A stretch of DNA of 64,000 nucleotides from Planctomycetaceae bacterium (GCA_021298315.1 JAJTFC010000002.1:1-64000), one strand, 5' to 3'; counted from the first letter of the stretch, positions 50,655-60,606 are shown. The notes: generated by a model not told the origin, from the letters alone. Program-made: numbers and translations.

Positions 50655-51698
50655 ATGCTCGGTCATGGCGTTTTTTGGTTGCTCGACCCGATCATTCATC
50701 TTTCGGGCCCCACGTTTATGTGGTTCTTCTGCTTTCTTGCCACGTTGACTCTCCTGGCCGTTTTTGTTTTGGTTCAATACACGCGAAGGTCTGATCTGCC
50801 CGATATGAGGATCCCCGATCAGCTTGATCCCTTTAAAATCGCTTATCTAAGGGGAGGTGATTCCGAGGTGATTCGCACGGCGATGGTCGAGTTGGTCGAG
50901 CAGGGTTGGATCATCCAAGATCCAACTGAAAAGCCGTCTGCTATCAAGCCGCCTAAGTGGAAGACGGATCTACAAGGAAAATCGCTCGCGGGTTTCGAGC
51001 CCTTGCAGAGAATCTTATTGGAGAACTTTCAGGTTCCGGGCAAGGGGGATTCCGTGTTCGATCCCTCGATCGTCGCAAAGGTTCAGGCAATTACCGAGCC
51101 CTTCAGAAAGTGGGTGACTGAAGAGGAACTCTGGACCGTCAGGGACAAGGACAAAAATCCGATGGTGCCTCGGGCTGTTTGGTCTTCGTTCTTGATCGTA
51201 GAAGGGCTAGGAGTTTACAAGCTAATCCATTCGATTTCGGAGCATCGAAACAATGTCGAGTTTCTCGCCTTGGGACTCTTGATGACAGCTTGCCTATTCT
51301 ATGGCGTGACGCGTCGCCGTCGATTGAGCAACCGGGGAGAGAAATTACTTGATGATATTCAAACGGCTTGCAAGTCTGTGCGGAATCTGAAGTTCGCGAC
51401 TCCGGTCGTTCTCACAAACTCTAGCGAGCAATCGCAGGATCGAATCGAGTATGCGGCCAGTGGTATTTCTATGCCGCTTCTTGCGATGGGTGTCTTTGGC
51501 ATCTCAGCTTTGGAGGGAACTACCTTGAATCCGTTATACATGTCCTATCGCAAATCTGCTGTCAACGCTTCAGGCTGCAGTGCGGGTGGATGCGGAGGGG
51601 GCTGCGGCGGTGGATCGAGCTGTGGTGGAGGATCGAGTTGTGGTGGAGGATCTAGCTGCGGCGGTGGAGGATGCGGTGGCTGCGGTGGTGGTGATTGA
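50655..51698 (+). CDS. TIGR04222-like membrane protein with C-terminal Cys/Gly repeat tail
   Basis: DQLDPFKIAYLRGGDSEVIRTAMVELVEQGWI pattern, TM segments, tail SGCSAGGCGGGCGGGSSCGGGSSCGGGSSCGGGGCGGCGGGD. Confidence 0.85.
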   Translation: MLGHGVFWLLDPIIHLSGPTFMWFFCFLATLTLLAVFVLVQYTRRSDLPDMRIPDQLDPFKIAYLRGGDSEVIRTAMVELVEQGWIIQDPTEKPSAIKPPKWKTDLQGKSLAGFEPLQRILLENFQVPGKGDSVFDPSIVAKVQAITEPFRKWVTEEELWTVRDKDKNPMVPRAVWSSFLIVEGLGVYKLIHSISEHRNNVEFLALGLLMTACLFYGVTRRRRLSNRGEKLLDDIQTACKSVRNLKFATPVVLTNSSEQSQDRIEYAASGISMPLLAMGVFGISALEGTTLNPLYMSYRKSAVNASGCSAGGCGGGCGGGSSCGGGSSCGGGSSCGGGGCGGCGGGD

Positions 51699-51731
51699 GT
51701 TTTTCGATCTTAGTGAACAAGAGATTCTCGA

Positions 51732-52574
51732 ATGGATTTTTCCAATTTACCGCGACTCGGTGTGGGCATCGGTTATCGAGAACCGTTCTTGTCGAAGTTG
51801 TTCGAACACCGCAACCGGATCGATTTCCTCGAAATTACAGCCGATCACTACTTTGAACCAATCGATTCGAAATCCGCAGAGTTGCAACTGCTTGCTCGCA
51901 ATTTTCCATTGATTCCGCACGGGCTGGCCATGTCGCTTGGAAGCGCCGAAGGTCTCGATGCAGGGTATCTGAAGATGTATGCGAATCTAGTGCATCAGCT
52001 AAAGCCTGCTTGGTGCAGTGAACATATTGCATTTACCCGTGGAGGCGGAATTGATATCGGTCACTTGACCCCTTTACCGAAAACCGACGCGGCTCTTAGG
52101 GTTCTCCACGACAATATCGCTCGCTTGCAGGATTCGATCCAGACACCGCTGATCCTAGAAAATATTACCGATACGATCCGCTATCCATCCGAGCAGTATG
52201 ACGGTGCAGATTTTCTATGCAAATTGTGCGAACGCAATGACGTTGGATTGCTCTTGGATGTAACGAATCTTTTTATCAACTCACAAAATCATCGATTCGA
52301 TCCGGTAGAATTCTTGCACCGATTGCCCCCAGAGCGAATCGTTCAACTGCACTTTGTTGGCGGCCATATCGAGCAGGGCGTTTGGGTCGATAGCCACAGT
52401 CGATCGACTCAAAGCGAGATTTGGGATCTGTTAGAGCAAGTGGTTCATTATGCTCCTGTCAAAGGCATGATCCTTGAACGCGACGAAAACATTCCGGATC
52501 TAAAAGAGTTGGCCCCCGAGTTAGAGCATGCAAAATCCATCGTCGCACGAGTCCAAGCTACGCAAAGAGCTTGA
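51732..52574 (+). CDS. DUF692 / MNIO family (multinuclear non-heme iron oxidative enzyme-like) protein
   Basis: LPRLGVGIGYREPF, WCSEHIAF, LILENIT, LLLDVTNLFINSQNH, QLHFVGGHIEQGVWVDSHSR, LERDENIPDLKEL: family motifs with conserved His/Asp/Glu. Confidence 0.9.
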   Translation: MDFSNLPRLGVGIGYREPFLSKLFEHRNRIDFLEITADHYFEPIDSKSAELQLLARNFPLIPHGLAMSLGSAEGLDAGYLKMYANLVHQLKPAWCSEHIAFTRGGGIDIGHLTPLPKTDAALRVLHDNIARLQDSIQTPLILENITDTIRYPSEQYDGADFLCKLCERNDVGLLLDVTNLFINSQNHRFDPVEFLHRLPPERIVQLHFVGGHIEQGVWVDSHSRSTQSEIWDLLEQVVHYAPVKGMILERDENIPDLKELAPELEHAKSIVARVQATQRA

Positions 52575-53034
52575 GCAACTTCAAGCATCCTTGGCCGCCC
52601 GTCTGGTGTACCCGGAACGTTCTATCGAATGTTCCAGTTTCGATCGACAAGAACTTGATCGGGCCGCCGAAACATTGATTCGCAAGCGACTCTCGCAAAC
52701 TCGTTCGCTACTTCCCGAAAGTGTAAAACATTTGGGTAAGAATTATCGCCGATGGTTTCGAGTGTACGCTCAATCGCACCATTTCGATGGCCACCGAGCT
52801 ATTTTGCTCGATGCGATTCATTTTGCCGACTGGATGCTCGTTGAGTTGAAGAAATCCGATGGCTCGTCGGTGCAGACCCAACAAGATACTCGGGTGCTGG
52901 AAGACTCTTTGCGTTGGGAACAAGAGATGTGCCGACTACGACTCAGTCGCTTCCGGGTGCGTTGGCTCAGAACCGCGCATGGTGTCCATCTGATGGTTCG
53001 AGCAGGCAAATTTCTGCGTGTGTGGAAATTATAA
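52528..53034 (+). CDS. Hypothetical protein, likely partner of the DUF692 protein
   Basis: 168-aa ORF overlapping the DUF692 3' end by 47 nt, same strand; no recognised domain. Confidence 0.65.
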   Translation: MQNPSSHESKLRKELEQLQASLAARLVYPERSIECSSFDRQELDRAAETLIRKRLSQTRSLLPESVKHLGKNYRRWFRVYAQSHHFDGHRAILLDAIHFADWMLVELKKSDGSSVQTQQDTRVLEDSLRWEQEMCRLRLSRFRVRWLRTAHGVHLMVRAGKFLRVWKL

Positions 53035-53039
53035 AGTCA

Positions 53040-53326
53040 TCCGATGAACGCTGATAGAAAACCGGACCGCTGATAGACGCTGAAGAAAAGACCCGACCGC
53101 TGATGGACGCTGATGAACGCTGATAGAAGACCTGGACCGCTGATGGACGCTGATGAACGCTGATAGAAAAGCCTGAGAGTTTTTTGGTTAGGAGTCCTGG
53201 CATAAGCGTTCATTAGTGTTCATGAGCGGTTGAAAAATCGGGGGCCTGACATCAGCGTTCATTAGTGTTCATCAGCGGTTGAAAAAGACCGGGCCGCAAG
53301 CATGAGTGTGCATCAGCGGTTGCGGA
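53040..53326. repeat. Intergenic repeat cluster, CTGATGAACG-type units, in opposite orientation on the two sides
   Basis: Left: ACCGCTGATGGACGCTGATGAACGCTGATAGAA-type copies; right: reverse-complement copies CAGCGTTCATTAGTGTTCATCAGCGGTTG. Confidence 0.88.
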
Positions 53327-56069
53327 TGGTTCTTTGGGGTTTGGACATCGTTCGATAAGCGAACCAGGAGATGGCCGCTAGGCCGATGATCGTTGTGATA
53401 ATCGAACTCATCGATAGCTTGGGTTGTTGGATTTTTTGATCATCGAGCGACGGGCCTTTGGACAACTCCCAGCGATCTACAACCATCATCGGACCCTGCT
53501 GATATCCGGTGTCTTGGGTTGCCGCAGATACCTGAGGCGTCCGAAATCGCCAGATTCGGTACGCATATCCCATCACATCGACACGGATCTTGGTCGACCA
53601 AGCGATCGAGGAGGATGTGTCCAAATCGGTCGGATCCTCAAGCGACAGACCCTCGACGCCGATCGTTGTCGGGTCGGCAAGAATCCAACTGGGTAACTGT
53701 GAAGCGACTAAGGTGATCGGAAATTCACGCTCGTAAGTGATCGGTTCGAAGTCCTTACCATACTTGACCTCGATGCGACTCGGTCCGATATCCGCGACTC
53801 CATCGAGTTGATAATAATGGTTGCCGCCCAACCAAGCTTGATGCTGCGGACTGCGAACATCAACCCTTTGGATACGCCGCACTTGTACCCTGGCTCTGAC
53901 CCGCTCACCGACGGTTCGCTTGAGCATTCCGTCATCTTTCTTGGCCGCTTTTGTCGCCTCGGTACCTCGTATCCATTGCATCACATTCAAGCTATTGGAC
54001 ACTTGGGTCGGATCAACTTGATCGGTGGTTTTGTTCGGCGAAAGTTTCGATGTGGCGACTAAAGTGTAAAATGCTTTGGACTCCTTATTGCTGATGGATT
54101 GGCCGTGGATGCCTTCGATCGCATCTAATTGCGATAAATCCCAACCCGATCGAAGCAGTTGAGCTTGGCCGTCACTGAGTTTGGGAGTCAATTCAGTCCT
54201 TGAGGCGAGTGTATCAGCTTTCTCTGAGGAGAGCTGCCAAGCTACCTTCGATGCCAAAATCATGCTCGGTTGCTTGTCTGCGGAAGAACTAGGCGAGGCA
54301 GCGCTATCGGCAATTGGCACGAGCCCTAAGCCTGAGATGACTACCGGTTGGCGGATCTGCGGTCCGGTTCGCCAAAGCATAGGGATGTCCTTTGCAAGAA
54401 CGGTCATCAACATCGAACCGTCGCTGCTTGAATTCAACGGCGACGGATCCATTTCCACCTGCAACGCATAAACTTCCCGCCAATCGAGGCCTGGTAACAA
54501 TTGCGGATCAACTTTGCAGGCTTTCCAGTGAACTACATAGCCGTTCCAACTGCTTAGCCAAGGCTCATAGGCGATGGCACCCGGTCGGGGGCTTTCTGTT
54601 GTCGTCAACATTGCGCTGTTTCCTCCAGAAACCACCGTATCGACTTGGTTTTGGAACTTGATCAAGTTAGCCAAGCTAGCAAGAGCCTCTGGATTGCTAA
54701 CGAATGCTTCAGGCGATGGAGATTTCGTATCCATCGAAGGGAGTTTGTCCAAGTACTTCGAGAGCGATTGCTGAACAAGCTCCAATGGGGCTTGGCGATC
54801 CACCGGGGGGATCCACAAGAGTCGATTTCGACTCAAAGAGAGGCTTTTTGCAATCGATAGGCTCCGAGCAACTCGTTCCGGAGTTCTTGTTGGATCCGAT
54901 TGAACCTCTATGTTAGGTTCGCCCACGATGACACAAGTTGCTATCAGAACCGGAGCGATCTCTCCTCCACGTTGCGAAGCATAAGCGCGACGTTTTGCAA
55001 TCAGTCCGGCGACTTGCACTGTCTGTCCTGGCTGGATCTGGTCGCTGGCTTTGACTGACTCGGGGATGTAAACATTGATCGGTTGGTCGCTCAGGTCATC
55101 GGGACGAAGCCAGAGTACCGAGTAATTCAGTTTGCGGGAATTGGCCAGTTCCATGCTACTTGGCTGATCGATCAGCCCAACGGTTCCTTGCACTCTGTAG
55201 CATCGACCGCGCAGAGTATCGGTCTGAGATAGCAATTGGGGAATCGAGATCGAGGGGACTGCATTGATGAGGATAGACTCATCGAAGTATTTACCGAGTT
55301 GTGAGGCTCGATCCAGCAGACGAGCAAGACAGAGTCGTTCAGTGGTTCGCCAAGGTGTGTTGTCCGATAGGTCGGCAAGCAAAGTGCGATCGAGCGCAAG
55401 CCGGAGACTGCGCAGGAGTTGCTCGGGCACTTGAGTAAGGTCCCCTTCTGAAATCGCTGAGGATGAGTTTTCGAAGGCGACACGGAGCGAATCAAGACTC
55501 GTGTGCTGAGGCGATTGATCGTCGGTTAGGTCGGCCCAGCGAGAAAGAGTCGCCTTGGAGGTGTCGAGCCAACTGTCGATCGAGTCGACAGAACTTGGGT
55601 CATTCGATCCGACCGTTTTGGAGCGATCCGCGATTCCAAAGAGCTGTTCGACGAGTGTCGCTTTGGCAATTGGAGGCAGGTTCCGCATGAGTTGCTCGAA
55701 GACTTGTGAGCCCAGATCGACGGATGAATCGCTCGATGAAAGTCCTAGCGATTCGACTTCGAGGCTTGTTTCTTGGGAGGACGCCTCAAGGGCTCCGGCA
55801 ATCTGCGAGTCCGAATGATCCTCGGAACCAGGAGTCGAGTTGTCCGACTTGGTAGACTTTGACGCATCGAGGGGAATGAGCCCGACGGCACCGGCGACTT
55901 TGGCTACTTTCTTTGGATCAGAGACTTGTTGGATCATCATCATGACCAGCAAGAGCAAGACAACAAGGGAAATCAAACGCCTTGGGCCGTTGTTACTCTG
56001 GAGTGCCGACTGGTGGATTCGGCGTTGACCGTCCAGGGAATACCATCTTTCTCGGCGTTTGGGAGTCAT
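53313..56069 (-). CDS. Hypothetical membrane-anchored protein (918 aa)
   Basis: N-terminal TM (RRLISLVVLLLLVMMMIQQV), C-terminal TM (MSSIITTIIGLAAISWFAYRTM), long extracytoplasmic region. Confidence 0.75.
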   Translation of the reverse strand: MTPKRRERWYSLDGQRRIHQSALQSNNGPRRLISLVVLLLLVMMMIQQVSDPKKVAKVAGAVGLIPLDASKSTKSDNSTPGSEDHSDSQIAGALEASSQETSLEVESLGLSSSDSSVDLGSQVFEQLMRNLPPIAKATLVEQLFGIADRSKTVGSNDPSSVDSIDSWLDTSKATLSRWADLTDDQSPQHTSLDSLRVAFENSSSAISEGDLTQVPEQLLRSLRLALDRTLLADLSDNTPWRTTERLCLARLLDRASQLGKYFDESILINAVPSISIPQLLSQTDTLRGRCYRVQGTVGLIDQPSSMELANSRKLNYSVLWLRPDDLSDQPINVYIPESVKASDQIQPGQTVQVAGLIAKRRAYASQRGGEIAPVLIATCVIVGEPNIEVQSDPTRTPERVARSLSIAKSLSLSRNRLLWIPPVDRQAPLELVQQSLSKYLDKLPSMDTKSPSPEAFVSNPEALASLANLIKFQNQVDTVVSGGNSAMLTTTESPRPGAIAYEPWLSSWNGYVVHWKACKVDPQLLPGLDWREVYALQVEMDPSPLNSSSDGSMLMTVLAKDIPMLWRTGPQIRQPVVISGLGLVPIADSAASPSSSADKQPSMILASKVAWQLSSEKADTLASRTELTPKLSDGQAQLLRSGWDLSQLDAIEGIHGQSISNKESKAFYTLVATSKLSPNKTTDQVDPTQVSNSLNVMQWIRGTEATKAAKKDDGMLKRTVGERVRARVQVRRIQRVDVRSPQHQAWLGGNHYYQLDGVADIGPSRIEVKYGKDFEPITYEREFPITLVASQLPSWILADPTTIGVEGLSLEDPTDLDTSSSIAWSTKIRVDVMGYAYRIWRFRTPQVSAATQDTGYQQGPMMVVDRWELSKGPSLDDQKIQQPKLSMSSIITTIIGLAAISWFAYRTMSKPQRTIRNR

Positions 56070-56201
56070 AGGGGTCAGTCCTGCAACTGGAAATTTGAGG
56101 GCAGAGAGTTTTCTTCCGGGACGTTCATTCCGGTCGGAAGAGCGTTATAATGCCCTGTCTACTTTTCCTCATTGTACCCGCGTTTGTCAAACGAGCGATC
56201 T

Positions 56202-59200
56202 ATGCTTCGAATCGGCCCCAAGGTTCTTCGCTGTCTTCTGGGTGGATTGGTGATCTTTCCGGTTTCCAGCTTTTGTTCAACAGTGCTAGCCGACGAGCCG
56301 GCTGCAAAATTCTTGCAGAGCCTTAAGGATTCCGGCTACTACGACGAAGCCCTTAAGTACCTCGAAATCAGCGCGCAGCGGAATCGTTTACCGGAATCCA
56401 TCAAGGCAGATCTTGGATTGGAAAAGATCATGCTCTTGCAGTTGTCTTTGGCTGAGGTTCGCACATCGAAGGATCTCGACGAGAAGCTTGCACAGGTCGA
56501 GCAGGGGTTTAAGGACTTTTTGACAAACTCGCCAACGCATCCTCGAAGGGGGGAGACTCTTTTGAAGCTTGCGGATTTGTATCTCAATCGAGGTACCAAA
56601 TTCATCGATGACTCCAAGGAGAGTGCGGACAAGCCCGAGACAGCCGGCAAAGCCAAAGAACTCAGGGAAAAAGCCCGACCGTCGCTTCAGCAAGCTTTCG
56701 ACACTTTTGCAACCACGATCGAAACCTTAAGGCCAACCCTTGAGCAGATGCAGGGAGCCAACGTCAAGCCGAATGAAACAGATCGTTTGGCTCTTCGAGA
56801 GAAGCTTCAAAAGGAGTACCGACAAGCTCAGATCCTCCAGGCGATCACCGCCAAGCTCATCGCCGAGACTTATGATGCCAACACTCCGGAGTGGAAGCAG
56901 CGGCTCGAAGAGGCCGATAAAAAACTCAATGAAGTGTCCGAGAAGAGCACCGGTGCGAAGAACGCAGGAGCCAAGTATTTGAGCTTGCTCAACCGTGGGC
57001 GTGTCCAAGCGATGCTCGGGCAGATCGACGCTGCACGAGAGACCTTCAAGCGTGTTGCGGAAAACGAGGAGGCTGGAATCTTTCGGACTTGGAGAGTTCA
57101 AGCCATGGCCGAAATGGTTCGCCTCGATAGTACGCCCGCTTCGGGCAAATACGAAGCGGCGGTGATGGCTGGCGAAGAACAAATCAAAACGGCCGACTAT
57201 CGCGAACGAGAAAAACCCGAATGGCAGGAACTCATTTTGGCCGTTGCACAAGCTCGCTTGGATTGGATCAAGTCCTTGGATGCCAAGGGTGATGAGCCCA
57301 AGATCAGGAATATCCGACGCGAGGCTCGGGAAGCTTTGCAGATCTTGGCCAAAAAGAATGGCCCCATCGCCAATCAAGCTCGAGGCTATCTCAAAGATCT
57401 TGGGATCGAGACCAAAGCCAATGACGACACCAAGCTACCTGAGGTCAAAAATTTTGCTGAAGCGATGAAGGCTGCTCGGTCCAGACTCGATAGAGCCGAA
57501 GAGGGGGATGCGACCATCAAGCTCCTCGAAAAACAACTCGCCGGTGCCCCCGAAGCCGATCGCAAAGGGATCGAGGATCAAGTTGCGCTTGTGCAGTCGG
57601 ATGCCAAGCGGGATCGCGAGCAAGCCATCGAGCTCAATGGCATCGCACTGCGGCTATATCGTGACGACGATTCTCGCGAGGATTTAGCCCAAGTTCGATT
57701 CCTTCAAGCGTACCTCAATCTTCGGATTGAAAACTATTGGGAGTCGTTGGCGATTTCCGAAGTCCTGCTCAAGAGTGGAAAAGGAACTGAGACCGCTCAA
57801 AAAGCAGGTTCCTTTGCGCTGATGTCCCTGGGTCAGATCATTGAGAGCTCGCCTGATGATCGCAAGGGGACTCTCATTGCAAGCCTCGAGAAGCTGGCCA
57901 ATACACTCAGCGAATCTGCTCCCGGTTCGTCCGAGAGCGAGCAAGCGATCGATATCCTCGTGAGCTTGGCGCTTCGAGAAAAAGACTACGACAAAGCCGA
58001 GAAGTACCTTGCGAGCAAAAAGTCGGCTGGTGGAGATAAGGCGTTTCTATTGGGCCGCATTCTATGGGCGGAGTATCGCAAGGCGATCTACGCGCACCGG
58101 CAGGCCAAGACCGAGCCGACCCCGGCTGACGAGGCCTTGCGGCAACGTGCCGAAAAGCTCCTTTCGGACGCTTGGAACAATCTCAATCTTGAAAGTAGCA
58201 CCTCTGGGGTCTTGGAGGGAACCAACGATCTGGTCGGCCTGTACCTTCAAGGAGGTAGGCTCGACGAAGCCTTGAAAGTCCTCAACGAACCGACCAAAGG
58301 TGCGCTTGCTGTCTTAAAGGCCGTCCCAGATGCGCCATTGAATGCGCAGCTTGATTCCTATCGCCTCAACTTGCAAGCCATGGTTCAATCGGCTGGCCAA
58401 GGTCGAGCGGATTTGAGTGCCGAGCAGATTGACCAAGCGATTACGACGATGAAGGGCCTGTGTGACAAAGCCGGTGACACGACGATGCTTCCCAAGGCGC
58501 TTCAAAATTTAGCGGCTGAGTTGCAAGGACAACTTGAGTCCAACAAGAACGCCGAGCAACAGGCCAAACTCGCGAGTTGCTTTAAGATTCTCATCGATCA
58601 GCTCACGGGTGTCAGCAGCGATCCTGCGGTGATCGAATCGGCCGGTGCGGCGATGATTGTTCTGGCTACGAATTTGGAGAAGGTTCCGGCGCTTGCGGCT
58701 AAGGCACCGGAGATGATGGCAACGGCGGAAAAGGCATTTACTAAGCTTTCGGCTTTGTCCCCAGCAGAATTGGAGAAAATCAAACGAAAGCCCGAAGAGA
58801 TCACTTTGAAACTGGCTTTGACCAAGCGTGGTGCTAAAAAGTTTGAGGAGGCCAACAAGCTCTTCATCGAAGCGTTGCAAAAAAACCAGAGCAACATCAC
58901 TGTGCAGATGGAGGCAGCAAGGAACCTACAGCAATGGTCAGGAGGAAAGGATATCGAAAAGCTCAAAGCGGCGATGCTTGGAGCCGAGCCCTTGCCTAAC
59001 AAAAAGAAGCTCATTTGGGGTTGGGGGCAAATCGCTCAAGTCACCGCCAGGTATCCGAACTTTCAAAAGGAGTTCTTTGAATCGCGTATCAATATTGCAC
59101 GTTGCCGAGGGTTGATTGGAGACGCAAGTGCCGGAGCCGATAAGCAGAAGCTATACGACGCTGGTATTGCCGATATCTCTCAGACCTATTCGAGGTTTCC

Positions 59201-59348
59201 CGAGTTAGGGGGCCCCGAGAGCAAGAATGAATTCGACCGCTTGCTTCGCGAACTACAGCAAAAAGCGAACAAGCCTGTGACAGGTTTAGCTGGGCTGCCC
59301 AAGATCGACGGTGATTCTCCAAGCGACAAGCCTGCTACGGACAAGTAG
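56202..59348 (+). CDS. Secreted TPR-like protein (about 1048 aa)
   Basis: Signal peptide LRIGPKVLRCLLGGLVIFPVSSFCSTVLADEP; helical TPR-like repeats. ATG 56202 preferred over 56172. Confidence 0.75.
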   Translation: MLRIGPKVLRCLLGGLVIFPVSSFCSTVLADEPAAKFLQSLKDSGYYDEALKYLEISAQRNRLPESIKADLGLEKIMLLQLSLAEVRTSKDLDEKLAQVEQGFKDFLTNSPTHPRRGETLLKLADLYLNRGTKFIDDSKESADKPETAGKAKELREKARPSLQQAFDTFATTIETLRPTLEQMQGANVKPNETDRLALREKLQKEYRQAQILQAITAKLIAETYDANTPEWKQRLEEADKKLNEVSEKSTGAKNAGAKYLSLLNRGRVQAMLGQIDAARETFKRVAENEEAGIFRTWRVQAMAEMVRLDSTPASGKYEAAVMAGEEQIKTADYREREKPEWQELILAVAQARLDWIKSLDAKGDEPKIRNIRREAREALQILAKKNGPIANQARGYLKDLGIETKANDDTKLPEVKNFAEAMKAARSRLDRAEEGDATIKLLEKQLAGAPEADRKGIEDQVALVQSDAKRDREQAIELNGIALRLYRDDDSREDLAQVRFLQAYLNLRIENYWESLAISEVLLKSGKGTETAQKAGSFALMSLGQIIESSPDDRKGTLIASLEKLANTLSESAPGSSESEQAIDILVSLALREKDYDKAEKYLASKKSAGGDKAFLLGRILWAEYRKAIYAHRQAKTEPTPADEALRQRAEKLLSDAWNNLNLESSTSGVLEGTNDLVGLYLQGGRLDEALKVLNEPTKGALAVLKAVPDAPLNAQLDSYRLNLQAMVQSAGQGRADLSAEQIDQAITTMKGLCDKAGDTTMLPKALQNLAAELQGQLESNKNAEQQAKLASCFKILIDQLTGVSSDPAVIESAGAAMIVLATNLEKVPALAAKAPEMMATAEKAFTKLSALSPAELEKIKRKPEEITLKLALTKRGAKKFEEANKLFIEALQKNQSNITVQMEAARNLQQWSGGKDIEKLKAAMLGAEPLPNKKKLIWGWGQIAQVTARYPNFQKEFFESRINIARCRGLIGDASAGADKQKLYDAGIADISQTYSRFPELGGPESKNEFDRLLRELQQKANKPVTGLAGLPKIDGDSPSDKPATDK

Positions 59349-59393
59349 AAATTTCTAAAGACATCCTCGCCCATTGTTAAATCTTTTTCCTTT

Positions 59394-60458
59394 ATGGTTT
59401 TGATCCCCATGATAATCCATCGATTTAAGACTTTGATCGCGATCGCAACGACCTTCGTATGCTTGTTAGGAAACGAGTCTGTGAGTGCTCAGGACCGCGA
59501 TCGAGTGTATCCGGTCAAGGGAGCGGCTGTGACAGGAAAGATTGTCGAAAAGAATCGAGATCGAGTGGTGATCGAAGTTCGCGGGAACAATCAGAATTTT
59601 CCTTCGAACGAGATTCTTCGATTGCTCTACGATGGAGAGCCACCGACACTCTCTCGCACCAAGGATTTAGTCGCGCAGGGGCAGTACGAGCAAGCCATTG
59701 AGGAGTTCAAGAAGATCGATGCAGCTTCCTTGCCTTCGGACGACATGAAGCAGGATTACCAGTTTCTCCGCGGCTACATCGCTGGAACCATGGCGATCAA
59801 TGGAAAGGGAGATCCAAAGAATGCTTTGACGTTGCTAACCAATTGGGTCAAAGACAACGCCCAGTCGTATCAGTTTTATCCCGTTGCTGAGCTGATGGGT
59901 GATCTTGCAGTTGCATCGGGAACTCCAGACCAAGCAGCCAAATACTACGGCGGGCTGGCTGCGGCTCCATTTCCTGAGCTCAAGACCAAAGGGAGTTTCC
60001 TGCAGGGCAAGGCGCTGATGGCGTCCAAGCAGAATGCCGATGCCAAGGGTAAGTTTCAGACGGTGCTTGAGGCCAAGCTCTCCGACCCGGTGTCGCTGAA
60101 GTATCAAAAAATGGCTCGCATTGGAATCATCCAGTGCGATGCTCTGGATGGGAAAGGCAATGAAGCGATTGGCGAACTCGAAAAGATGGTGGACGAAGGG
60201 GACTCGACCGATGGCGAGTTGTTTGCCGAGCTATTCAACACCCTCGGTTCGTTATTTGCGGCAGCCGGAAGAAACGAAGAAGCCGTATTGTCTTATTTGA
60301 AAACCGATCAGCTCTATGGAGCACAGAGCGAACCTCACGCGGAGTCTTTGTATCGGCTGACGCAGCTATGGACCAAGATGGGTTCTACGCAAAAGGCCGC
60401 CGATGCCAAGCAGAAGCTTGAAAAGCTTTATCCCACATCGTCTTGGGTACGGAAGTAA
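59394..60458 (+). CDS. Secreted TPR-like protein
   Basis: Signal-like N-terminus (ALIAIATTFVCLLGNESVSAQ region), TPR-like repeats; upstream of the exbB-like gene. Confidence 0.75.
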   Translation: MVLIPMIIHRFKTLIAIATTFVCLLGNESVSAQDRDRVYPVKGAAVTGKIVEKNRDRVVIEVRGNNQNFPSNEILRLLYDGEPPTLSRTKDLVAQGQYEQAIEEFKKIDAASLPSDDMKQDYQFLRGYIAGTMAINGKGDPKNALTLLTNWVKDNAQSYQFYPVAELMGDLAVASGTPDQAAKYYGGLAAAPFPELKTKGSFLQGKALMASKQNADAKGKFQTVLEAKLSDPVSLKYQKMARIGIIQCDALDGKGNEAIGELEKMVDEGDSTDGELFAELFNTLGSLFAAAGRNEEAVLSYLKTDQLYGAQSEPHAESLYRLTQLWTKMGSTQKAADAKQKLEKLYPTSSWVRK

Positions 60459-60606
60459 CGACCTTCGCTAAAAATCAGCTTGCTTTCCCGGTCTAAATTA
60501 CCCTTTAGGGCTAAGTATCGGCTAAAATACTCGCCACTAGAGAGACGCTTCTGGGTTCGCACCAGTAACGAGAACACCAACTTTTCCATTTCCTTTCGGA
60601 GTTATT

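Noticed and set aside
51580-51912. 110-aa ORF overlapping the Cys-tail coding region in another frame
   Set aside because: Frame-shifted reading of the GGN repeats (VAAVEDAVAAVVV); no independent evidence of expression.
53040-53326. Possibility that the CTGATGAACG repeats are a CRISPR array
   Set aside because: Units are short (10-32 bp), adjacent with no uniform unique spacers, and inverted halfway; no cas genes nearby.
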